A stretch of DNA of 7,836 bases, from NCBI GenBank assembly GCA_013204685.1, contig JABMSC010000059.1:1-7836 (forward strand), written 5' to 3'. The translations under genes were made by a program, and so were the position numbers. The notes under the pieces were generated by a model. The model was not told the origin of the DNA. It saw only the letters and a list, made by a program, of their open reading frames with translations, and did no database searches. The stretch comes from Candidatus Omnitrophota bacterium. GTDB taxonomy: Bacteria; Omnitrophota; Gorgyraeia; Tantalellales; Tantalellaceae. Of the stretch, positions 1 through 5,338 are shown one piece after another; position 1 is the stretch's first letter; the number at the start of each line of letters is the position of its first letter.

Positions 1-591
1 ACGACCCATTTCGTCGCCAACAGCAGTAACCTCCGGCTGGGAGTAGCTGCATGTACTGCGCTGGGGGCGATTTTTGGGGCCAGGGCCGGGGTTTTTCTGG
101 CAGAAAAAATAAACTCTAAAACCCTGAAAATAATATTTGCGATCCTGCTCATCTTTATCGGAGTGCGCCTTCTGGGACTCGCAAAAACTCCGGCAGGAAC
201 CTCGTCACAGATTTTAGCATATCCTTTTTTAATAATGCTGGGGCTGGCGGCAGGGATGGCCTCCTCGCTTTTGGGGATCGGGGGAGGGGTTCTTCTGGTT
301 CCCGGGCTAATGATCCTTTTTGGTCTGGGCCCCCATGAAGCTATCGCAACTTCGCTAGCCGTTGTTTTCCCGACAGCTATAGTGGGAGCGATCTTTCACA
401 GCAAAAGCTTTAAGATAAACTCTAAAGTTCTTAAAACACTGATCCCGGCAGCTTTAGCGGGTGCTGTGCTGGGGGCGATCGCAACCAATATGGTCCCGGC
501 GAAACTTCTGCAAAACATTTTTGCTGTTTTTATGTTTATATGTGCTGTGAAACTGTTTTTGCAAAAAGAAAAAGGTCTGGAGGAGTCATGA
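1..591 (+). CDS. TauE/SafE-family membrane permease (5'-truncated by window edge)
   Basis: The frame is open from base 1 to a TGA at 589-591, giving 196 residues with the start outside the window. TauE/SafE proteins are small polytopic inner-membrane transporters built from two homologous halves, linked to export or uptake of sulfite, sulfonates and other small organic anions. Visible here are the end of the first half (glycine/alanine-rich helices, codons 1-61, then a short loop) and a complete second half. The second half starts near codon 72 and carries the signature GIGGG at codons 92-96, then PHEAIATS and further hydrophobic helices. The family is usually about 250 residues, so roughly 50-60 residues including the first GxGGG are missing upstream. 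A GTG at 163 could be mistaken for the start, but it lies inside the fold. The stop overlaps the pyruvate kinase start (ATGA), so the two are probably co-translated. The substrate cannot be deduced. Confidence 0.85.
   Translation, partial: TTHFVANSSNLRLGVAACTALGAIFGARAGVFLAEKINSKTLKIIFAILLIFIGVRLLGLAKTPAGTSSQILAYPFLIMLGLAAGMASSLLGIGGGVLLVPGLMILFGLGPHEAIATSLAVVFPTAIVGAIFHSKSFKINSKVLKTLIPAALAGAVLGAIATNMVPAKLLQNIFAVFMFICAVKLFLQKEKGLEES
579..585 (+). promoter_or_regulatory. Shine-Dalgarno of the pyruvate kinase gene
   Basis: GGAGGAG lies 2-4 bases before the ATG at 588, inside the last codons of the permease gene. It decides the kinase start: the in-frame ATG at 540 would add 16 residues that match no pyruvate kinase and has no comparable ribosome site. 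The residues after 588 (KKRARTKIVATLGP) align directly with the canonical N-terminus. Confidence 0.8.
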
Positions 592-1619
592 AAAAAAGAG
601 CAAGAACAAAAATAGTAGCAACCCTCGGGCCGGCCAGTAATACCTATACTGTGATACGAAAGATGACCGTGGCGGGGCTTGATATGGCACGGCTGAACTT
701 TTCTCATGGGACGCACGAAAGTCATGCAGAACTCATGAAGACGGTAAGAAAGGTTAACAAAAAGTACCGGCGTCATGTGCGACTACTTCAAGACCTGGAG
801 GGTTTCCGCGTGAGGGTTCGCACATTCAAGAAAAAAGGACCCAAGACGCTCAAGGCGCGGATGACGGTATGGATCACCGCTACGCCGGACACCGGGGAAC
901 GGAATGTGATCCCCTTTGATTATAGAGGGGACCTCAAAGGGATAAGGCCGGGGCAATTGATCTACATCGAAGACGGGAACATTATCCTGAAGGCGATATC
1001 ATCCTCAAACAAAAGAATAAAAGCGGAAGTAGTTGAAGGCGGGCCCCTTAAAGAGAGAAAAGGCGTTAATATGCCGGGCGTGAAGATCCCTTTTTCGAGC
1101 ATAACCCCTAAAGATAAGAGGGATCTGCTTTTCGGGCTCGAGCACAAAGTCGATTATGTGGCACAGTCTTTTGTCAGGACCAGAAAAGACATGGACACCA
1201 TTAGAAGGATTGTCAACGCGCACGCCCCAGGGTGCCGGATCATAGCAAAGATAGAGGCAAGAGAGGCGATAAAGAACATAGATTCGATCATAGATGCCTC
1301 TGACGGGATAATGGTTGCCAGGGGTGATATGGGAGTAGCTATCCCCATATATGAAGTGCCGATAGTGCAGAAGATGATCATAAAAAAATGCAACCAAAAA
1401 AAGAAATTTGTGATAACCGCTACTCAGATGCTTGAAAGCATGACCGAGCACTCACGGCCCACCCGGGCCGAAGTTACAGATGTGGCCAACGCCATACTGG
1501 ACGGCACAAATTATGTCATGCTTTCCGAGGAGTCGGCAGCGGGAGCCTATCCGGTGAAAGCTGTCAAAATGATGGACCAGATAATTAAATATACCGAAGC
1601 GCATGAAAAGCATATCTAA
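588..1619 (+). CDS. pyk: Pyruvate kinase, short form lacking the C-terminal domain
   Basis: Cytosolic enzyme of glycolysis: phosphoenolpyruvate + ADP gives pyruvate + ATP. The 343-residue product has the A barrel interrupted by the B lid (about residues 70-165). Visible active-site elements are RLNFSHG (R35, N37, S39), the catalytic lysine in AKIE (K221, E223), ARGD (D247), TATQM (T279) and RPTRAEVTDVANAILDG; K221, E223, D247 and T279 sit within one residue of their E. coli PykF equivalents. The protein ends just after GAYPVKAVKMM, where the A domain ends. The roughly 120-130 residue C domain that binds allosteric effectors and helps tetramer assembly in the usual ~470-residue enzyme is absent. 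The normal DTKGPEIR motif is DLEGFRVR (residues 69-76), placing Arg at the position where Glu marks K+-dependent and Lys marks K+-independent enzymes. LSGES is LSEES. Start chosen at 588 by Shine-Dalgarno and homology; the 3' end overlaps the next gene by 17 bp. Confidence 0.93.
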   Translation: MKKRARTKIVATLGPASNTYTVIRKMTVAGLDMARLNFSHGTHESHAELMKTVRKVNKKYRRHVRLLQDLEGFRVRVRTFKKKGPKTLKARMTVWITATPDTGERNVIPFDYRGDLKGIRPGQLIYIEDGNIILKAISSSNKRIKAEVVEGGPLKERKGVNMPGVKIPFSSITPKDKRDLLFGLEHKVDYVAQSFVRTRKDMDTIRRIVNAHAPGCRIIAKIEAREAIKNIDSIIDASDGIMVARGDMGVAIPIYEVPIVQKMIIKKCNQKKKFVITATQMLESMTEHSRPTRAEVTDVANAILDGTNYVMLSEESAAGAYPVKAVKMMDQIIKYTEAHEKHI

Positions 1620-3786
1620 CATATTTTACATAGCACTGGTCGCGGGCACTTTCTTGTGCACGCTTTCAGCACATGCCGGCGTTATCCGGAAGGTGACGCC
1701 TTCAGCGGAAACTCTTGGGGCATATGAAATGTTTGAAGTTACCGTCTCCACAAGGGTGGGCTACAAAAATCCATATGACCCTGAAAATATAGACGTAAGC
1801 GCCCGTATAAAAGTTCCGGGAAAGAGCACTATAGTCGTCCCGGCATTTTTTACCGGAAAAAGGTCCCAATGGAAAATAAGGTATACGCCGGTGGAGACCG
1901 GAAAGTTTTCATGCTTCATAAGAGTTAAGACGCCAAAAGCTACTCATAATTCCCCCACGTTTAAGTTCAGAGTAACTGCCTCAGGAAGAGATGGTTTCCT
2001 CAGGAGGAGCGCGAATAACGGGTTTTACCTCACATTCGATTCGGGAAAACCCTTTTTCGGGCTGGGACACAATATCGGATGGGTAACGGATAATAATATC
2101 GGAATTTACAAAAGATATTTTAAAGATTTCAAGAAATACGGGTGCAACATGACCCGCGTGTGGTTGAATAACCTATGGACCCTTAACATCGAAAACAAAA
2201 AAGCCGGGACTTACAACATCGGAGATTCCCGGAAGCTTGATGAGCTGCTAAAGCTAGCGGAAGAATACGGGGTGTATATATTTCTTACGATGGATTCATA
2301 CGGATCTCTCATGGAAGAACCGGGGCCGTGGGGCGAGAACGCATGGAGGACAAACCCCTACAGCACAAAAAAGGGAGGTCCTTGCGAGGTCCCTGAAGAT
2401 TTCTTCACCGATCCACAGGCAAAGAAATATTATAAAAACCGCCTGAGGTATATCGCAGCCCGGTGGGGGTACTCAGCTAACATCCTGGCTTTCGATCTCT
2501 GGAACGAGATGGATGTCCCGAAAGAATGGGCCCTAGAGATGACGGCTTATCTGAAAAAGATAAACCCGCACGCCCAGCTCATAACAACCAGCCTTGGATA
2601 CCCGTGGGAAAACAATTTTGATGAAACAGAGATATGGTCTATTCAAAATATTGACATAGTCCAGCAGCATATATACGGAAATCAAGCCGAAGAGGTGACC
2701 GGGTACTTAATATCTGTAGGCAAAGAGCTTGAAGAGGAATACAAAAAACCTTTCATCGTGGCTGAATTCGGTATGGACGCAAACACCAATGACAAAAAAT
2801 GCGATCCCCGGGGCCTGGGCGTAGCGCTTCATAACAGTATATGGGCGGCAAGCATGTCAGGCTCACTCGGAGGAGCGATGAATTGGTGGTGGGCAGGATA
2901 CGTTCGCGCAAACAACTTGTACCCCGAGTATATGGCGCTTAGGAAATTCATCGAAGGGGTAAACTGGAACGCTAAAGATGTCAAATTCGCGCAAACTACG
3001 TCAGTAAAACTAAAAGTTCCCGTGCGGGCAGAAGGCACCTCACTTGATTATAAGCTTTTCCCGCACAAAAAATGGGGAGACATGCGATATGGAGAATTTA
3101 CCATAGATAATAACGGGGATGTTGCCGGAGGCGTGATAAATTACTATCTGCACGGTTCCCTGAAAAAAAATATAAAAATAGATCCTGTGTTCCATGTAGA
3201 CTACCCGAAGGCAGGAACGTTTAAGGTGAATGTCGGGACGGTATCCCAGGGAGGGGAGCTTGCTGTCTATCTGGACGGGGAAGAGGTCTTGTCCAAAGAA
3301 TATCCATGCGGGGACGGGGAGGGACCGTGGCAAAGAAGCATGTTCAGAAAGGACCACAAAGTATATCAGTGTTATTACGATGACACGGTTTCAATAGATG
3401 TGCCCGCTGGAGAACATGCGATCAAGCTTGAAAACAGGGGAAAGGACTGGATAGGATTAAGAAAGGTCGCTTTAACGAACTACAGGGACCCGAATAGCGC
3501 AAATGTGCGAATAACCGGTATGGTTGTAGGGAAAGATATCTTGATCTGGATGCAGGACAAGAATTGGCGCTGGAGCCTCTGCCGGACCGAAAGTCCTCCA
3601 GCGGTTATTTCCGGCAGCTTTTTCGACTTAAGGGACCTTGTCCCCGGAAGCTACAAACTGGAATGGTGGGACACTCACGAAGGGGAGGTTCTCTTCCGGG
3701 AGACGAAAACGATCAACGAAAACAGGATGCGGATAGTGATCCCGGAATTTTCCAAAGATATTGCCTGCAGGATAACAAAAGAATGA
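1603..3786 (+). CDS. Secreted multidomain glycoside hydrolase (DUF5060 + clan GH-A barrel)
   Basis: A 727-residue exported protein. Residues 1-25 form a Sec signal peptide with a likely signal peptidase I site after AHA (25|26). Residues ~26-125 look like the Ig-like DUF5060 domain placed before glycosidases (YDPENIDVSARIKVPG, then WKIRYTPVETGKFSC). Residues ~140-465 are a TIM barrel of the GH5/GH-A kind: HNIGW near 156-160, the acid/base candidate E302 in DLWNEMD, HIYG at 356-359, the nucleophile candidate E388 in IVAEFGM, and MNWWWAG from 426. Two beta-rich modules follow: a carbohydrate-binding-like sandwich (~525-625) and a tail resembling the collagen-binding-like C-terminal domain of these enzymes (ITGMVVGKDILIWMQ through YKLEWWDTHEGEV). 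It probably cleaves a beta-linked polysaccharide outside the cytoplasm; the exact substrate is unknown. The start overlaps pyk by 17 bp with no clear Shine-Dalgarno, suggesting coupled translation; the signal peptide supports this ATG. Confidence 0.85.
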   Translation: MKSISNIFYIALVAGTFLCTLSAHAGVIRKVTPSAETLGAYEMFEVTVSTRVGYKNPYDPENIDVSARIKVPGKSTIVVPAFFTGKRSQWKIRYTPVETGKFSCFIRVKTPKATHNSPTFKFRVTASGRDGFLRRSANNGFYLTFDSGKPFFGLGHNIGWVTDNNIGIYKRYFKDFKKYGCNMTRVWLNNLWTLNIENKKAGTYNIGDSRKLDELLKLAEEYGVYIFLTMDSYGSLMEEPGPWGENAWRTNPYSTKKGGPCEVPEDFFTDPQAKKYYKNRLRYIAARWGYSANILAFDLWNEMDVPKEWALEMTAYLKKINPHAQLITTSLGYPWENNFDETEIWSIQNIDIVQQHIYGNQAEEVTGYLISVGKELEEEYKKPFIVAEFGMDANTNDKKCDPRGLGVALHNSIWAASMSGSLGGAMNWWWAGYVRANNLYPEYMALRKFIEGVNWNAKDVKFAQTTSVKLKVPVRAEGTSLDYKLFPHKKWGDMRYGEFTIDNNGDVAGGVINYYLHGSLKKNIKIDPVFHVDYPKAGTFKVNVGTVSQGGELAVYLDGEEVLSKEYPCGDGEGPWQRSMFRKDHKVYQCYYDDTVSIDVPAGEHAIKLENRGKDWIGLRKVALTNYRDPNSANVRITGMVVGKDILIWMQDKNWRWSLCRTESPPAVISGSFFDLRDLVPGSYKLEWWDTHEGEVLFRETKTINENRMRIVIPEFSKDIACRITKE

Positions 3787-3796
3787 TTGAACTTGC

Positions 3797-3812
3797 AGGA
3801 CGAATTCATCCT
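3797..3812. repeat. Imperfect 16-bp palindrome after the glycosidase gene
   Basis: AGGA-c-GAATTC-a-TCCT is symmetrical around an EcoRI-type core with one mismatched pair. It begins 10 bases after the glycosidase stop. It has no T-run, so it is not a convincing intrinsic terminator, and may only be a weak 3' hairpin. Confidence 0.3.
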
Positions 3813-3830
3813 CGCTTCCGCTTCCGCTTT
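3813..3830. repeat. Three tandem hexamers (CGCTTC, CGCTTC, CGCTTT)
   Basis: A short direct repeat with a 6-bp period in the gap between the glycosidase and lipoprotein genes, followed by CGCG. It is a pyrimidine-rich microsatellite-like stretch. No function is evident. Confidence 0.5.
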
Positions 3831-3864
3831 CGCGCACGGATTAATAATATAAAAATATTTTAAC

Positions 3865-3892
3865 TTTGGAAGCCAAATATATGCTATTATAC
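3865..3892 (+). promoter_or_regulatory. Candidate extended -10 promoter with a small operator-like palindrome
   Basis: TG-C-TATTAT (TG at 3882-3883, hexamer 3885-3890) matches an extended -10 element with five of six consensus bases. It lies in an AT-rich stretch about 46 bases before the lipoprotein start. The upstream TTGGAA (3866-3871) is only 13 bases away, so a true -35 is not assured; an offset reading (TATACA at 3888-3893) would give a 16-base spacer. The perfect inverted repeat TTTGG-AAG-CCAAA (3865-3877) overlaps the -35 area and could be a small operator. Predicted from sequence only. Confidence 0.45.
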
Positions 3893-3936
3893 ATAAAATC
3901 CAAGAGAGGCCTATACGGGCAAAGAGGATAAAAAAA

Positions 3937-4788
3937 ATGAAGAAGAGGCTGTATATTATTTTTTTACTGATGCTTGTGATCGGATCCAGCGGGTGTGCCC
4001 GCAGAGAGGTAGTAACCATAAAAGATGTAAGCGGATTCTACGAAACGGTAGATGTTAAGGGCGCGCCTAATATTGTCATTAATGATTTTGCGGATTTCAG
4101 GAAAGACAAAAAGAATGTCGGAAAAATATGGGTCTGGACTTTTGAGTCGACCAGCCCGCTAAACGCCGCGCTTGCCGACAGGATAGCGGTGAGGTTAAAG
4201 TCAACAGGCTTTAACGTAAAAAAGACAGCATTTGAACAAGTGACAAAAAGCGATGTCAGGGACGTGCTGGAAGAGAACTCAAGCAGACTTTTTGTCTACG
4301 GCAAGCTGAATTCTTTTTATTTTTCGTCGCCTGAACCCATCACCAAGGCAACAAAGGGCGAGACGTCCTTTTATGCGGAAGTCGCCGATGAGAATGGGAA
4401 CAAGGTTTTTGGTAAGGAATACACGGTGGGGGCGAAAAAATGTGTGGGTTTCGATGTAAAAACCGGAGCCGGTAAGCTGATAGAGCTAAACCTAGACACG
4501 TGTGTGGATACACTCTTCGGGGACGAAGAGTTCGTTGCGCTCTTAGAGAAAGACAAAAAAGCCGGGTTAAGGAAAAAAGAACCAAAGAAGAAAGCATGGT
4601 TCAAGAAAGAAGAGCCGGAGGCAGTAATCGGTGAAACCAAAGAAGAGGACGAGGAGGAAAAGGCGCAACCGGCAGAGGGTGAAGTGTATAGCGTTTCGGA
4701 AGAGCTGGAAAGGATCGTGACTTTACACGATTCCGGAGACTTGACCGACGAAGAATTTAAAAAAGCAAAAGAAAAAGTGTTGGAGTAA
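3937..4788 (+). CDS. Putative lipoprotein with C-terminal SHOCT domain
   Basis: A 283-residue protein of unknown function. Residues 1-19 form a short signal peptide (KKR, then a hydrophobic core) ending in GSSGC with C20 as the probable lipidated cysteine; Ser at -3 is a poor lipobox residue. Ala at +2 gives no inner-membrane retention signal under the E. coli rule, so an outer-membrane location is likely. Residues ~45-200 form a globular alpha/beta domain (NIVINDFADFR, then VGKIWVWTF, ADRIAVRLKSTGFNV, LFVYGKLNSFYF, YAEVADENGNKVFGKEY). It recalls YajG-like and transport-auxiliary lipoproteins, a pattern impression only. Residues ~206-249 are a highly charged Lys/Glu linker. Residues ~254-283 match SHOCT (ELERIVTLHDSGDLTDEEF), a short motif common at the ends of otherwise unrelated proteins and thought to mediate interactions. 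AGAGG at 3923-3927 is the ribosome site, 9 bases before ATG. It appears to be a single-gene unit, with a promoter upstream and a terminator downstream. Confidence 0.75.
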   Translation: MKKRLYIIFLLMLVIGSSGCARREVVTIKDVSGFYETVDVKGAPNIVINDFADFRKDKKNVGKIWVWTFESTSPLNAALADRIAVRLKSTGFNVKKTAFEQVTKSDVRDVLEENSSRLFVYGKLNSFYFSSPEPITKATKGETSFYAEVADENGNKVFGKEYTVGAKKCVGFDVKTGAGKLIELNLDTCVDTLFGDEEFVALLEKDKKAGLRKKEPKKKAWFKKEEPEAVIGETKEEDEEEKAQPAEGEVYSVSEELERIVTLHDSGDLTDEEFKKAKEKVLE

Positions 4789-4793
4789 AGAGA

Positions 4794-4836
4794 GGGCATG
4801 ACTTATGAATGCGCAGCATTCATAAGTCATAAGCCC
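4794..4836. repeat. Perfect 15-bp inverted repeat (IR1), extendable to 19 bp
   Basis: Arms ATGACTTATGAATGC (4798-4812) and GCATTCATAAGTCAT (4816-4830) are exact reverse complements around the loop GCA. Outer GGGC (4794-4797) and GCCC (4833-4836) extend the stem if an AA bulge at 4831-4832 is allowed. It begins 5 bases after the lipoprotein stop and has no T-tract, so it is not a typical terminator. It may protect the 3' end of the mRNA, act as a protein-binding palindrome or be a copy of a dispersed repeat. Confidence 0.9.
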
Positions 4837-4843
4837 GAACTTA

Positions 4844-4873
4844 CCCCGCCCTTTTGCAAAAAGGGCGGGGTTT
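4844..4873 (+). terminator. Intrinsic terminator after the lipoprotein gene
   Basis: CCCCGCCCTTTT (4844-4855) pairs perfectly with AAAAGGGCGGGG (4859-4870) over a GCA loop, followed by TTTAATT. The stem is very strong and GC-rich; the T-tail is short. On the opposite strand the T-run would be weaker, so it mainly serves the + strand. It should end the lipoprotein transcript and insulate the small gene downstream. Confidence 0.85.
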
Positions 4874-4878
4874 AATTC

Positions 4879-4938
4879 GCAGACGGCCTTTGGCCTACAA
4901 TTTATGAAAATCGGAGGTAATTTTCATAAATTGTCTGC
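4879..4938 (+). promoter_or_regulatory. Inverted repeat IR2 / predicted three-way-junction leader of the small gene
   Basis: ACAATTTATGAAAAT (4897-4911) and ATTTTCATAAATTGT (4920-4934) are exact reverse complements around an 8-base loop CGGAGGTA. Outside them GCAGA (4879-4883) pairs with TCTGC (4934-4938), and the left side contains a small GGCC-TTT-GGCC hairpin (4885-4895). Together these can make a three-way junction. The apical loop presents GGAGG. It ends 8 bases before the Shine-Dalgarno of the 78-residue gene, so a regulatory role is plausible, either as RNA leader or as DNA operator; TACAAT at 4896-4901 could be a -10 inside the left arm, though no good -35 is visible. Confidence 0.6.
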
Positions 4939-4946
4939 TCATTAAA

Positions 4947-4951
4947 GGAGG
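4947..4951 (+). promoter_or_regulatory. Strong Shine-Dalgarno of the small protein gene
   Basis: GGAGG, within AAAGGAGGG, lies 6 bases before the ATG at 4958. It is the best-matched ribosome site in the window and argues that the 78-codon frame is a real and well-translated gene. Confidence 0.85.
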
Positions 4952-4957
4952 GAAGAA

Positions 4958-5194
4958 ATGCCATACGATAACAGTTTGGATGCAACATTGTTCTCAAAAT
5001 CCTGGGAAAACGACGGGGATCGACTGACCGTGAGTATTCGTTCTTATAATAACGGGCAAAAAAAACTTCAGCTTTCCAGAGAAAGTGTCAACAACCAGGG
5101 CGAATTAAGATTTGCAAAACTGGGAAGAATGACAAAAGACGAAGTGGAAGCAGTTATGCCTCTGATGCAGGAAGCAATTCAGAACATGCAATAA
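4958..5194 (+). CDS. Small conserved-looking protein, possibly PC4-like nucleic-acid binding
   Basis: A 78-residue soluble protein with no signal peptide or membrane segment. The order looks like a beta-rich N-terminal half (DRLTVSIRSYNNGQKKLQLSR, read here to residue 41, then GELRFAKLGRM) and a C-terminal helix (KDEVEAVMPLMQEAIQNM). Antiparallel strands with Lys/Arg and aromatic residues, a GR turn and one terminal helix recall the fold pattern of PC4/Sub1-type single-stranded nucleic-acid-binding proteins, which act as dimers. This is a pattern judgement without an alignment, so the function is uncertain. The gene has its own strong Shine-Dalgarno, a structured leader and an intrinsic terminator, so it is probably transcribed alone and possibly at high level. 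Without the PC4 reading it is simply a small hypothetical protein. Confidence 0.75.
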   Translation: MPYDNSLDATLFSKSWENDGDRLTVSIRSYNNGQKKLQLSRESVNNQGELRFAKLGRMTKDEVEAVMPLMQEAIQNMQ

Positions 5195-5201
5195 AACACG
5201 A

Positions 5202-5242
5202 AAAAAAGCCCTTCACATTTAAACAATGAGAGGGGCTTTTTT
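5202..5242 (+). terminator. Intrinsic terminator after the small protein gene
   Basis: An 18-base left arm (5202-5219, AAAAAAGCCCTTCACATT) pairs with 5225-5242 (AATGAGAGGGGCTTTTTT) over the loop TAAAC, with one A-A mismatch and one G-T wobble. The T6 run ends the stem. The A-run in front makes it nearly symmetrical, so it could also stop transcription coming from the other strand. Confidence 0.92.
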
Positions 5243-5295
5243 GTTCACCGAGATCAAGGTCTTGTCAAACACTCTTTCTAAAGGAGAAGTGCGCT

Positions 5296-5316
5296 TCTTT
5301 CGGGAAAAGCGAAAGA
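5296..5316 (+). repeat. Small 7-bp hairpin upstream of the PEGA gene
   Basis: TCTTTCG (5296-5302) pairs with CGAAAGA (5310-5316) over a GGAAAAG loop, ending 22 bases before the PEGA start codon. It could be a leader hairpin, but is short enough to arise by chance. No convincing promoter is seen in the 96 bases between the terminator and the gene; TTGTCA at 5262-5267 resembles a -35 but has no matching -10. Confidence 0.35.
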
Positions 5317-5338
5317 TCTATTGGAAGGGTCCTAACCG

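Noticed and set aside
540..587. A 16-residue N-terminal extension of pyruvate kinase from ATG 540
   Set aside because: The extension lies inside the permease frame and matches no pyruvate kinase; ATG 588 has a Shine-Dalgarno and matches the canonical start.
3564..3863. A 99-codon plus-strand frame over the glycosidase 3' end
   Set aside because: It overlaps the WWDT-containing tail of the glycosidase in another frame, and its Arg-rich end is only the CGCTTC tandem repeat.
3841..3865. AT-rich stretch with an AATAT/ATATT near-palindrome as a terminator or origin element
   Set aside because: The pairing is weak and there is no GC stem, DnaA-like box set or repeat array; it is better read as promoter-upstream AT-rich DNA.
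4371..4799. A 142-codon minus-strand frame opposite the lipoprotein gene
   Set aside because: Its extreme Ser/Phe bias is simply the complement of the Lys/Glu-rich lipoprotein codons.
4931..4945. A possible leader peptide (TTG-TCT-GCT-CAT-TAA) after the GGAGG loop
   Set aside because: It has only four sense codons with a TTG start and a 13-base spacer from GGAGG; there is no run of regulatory codons.
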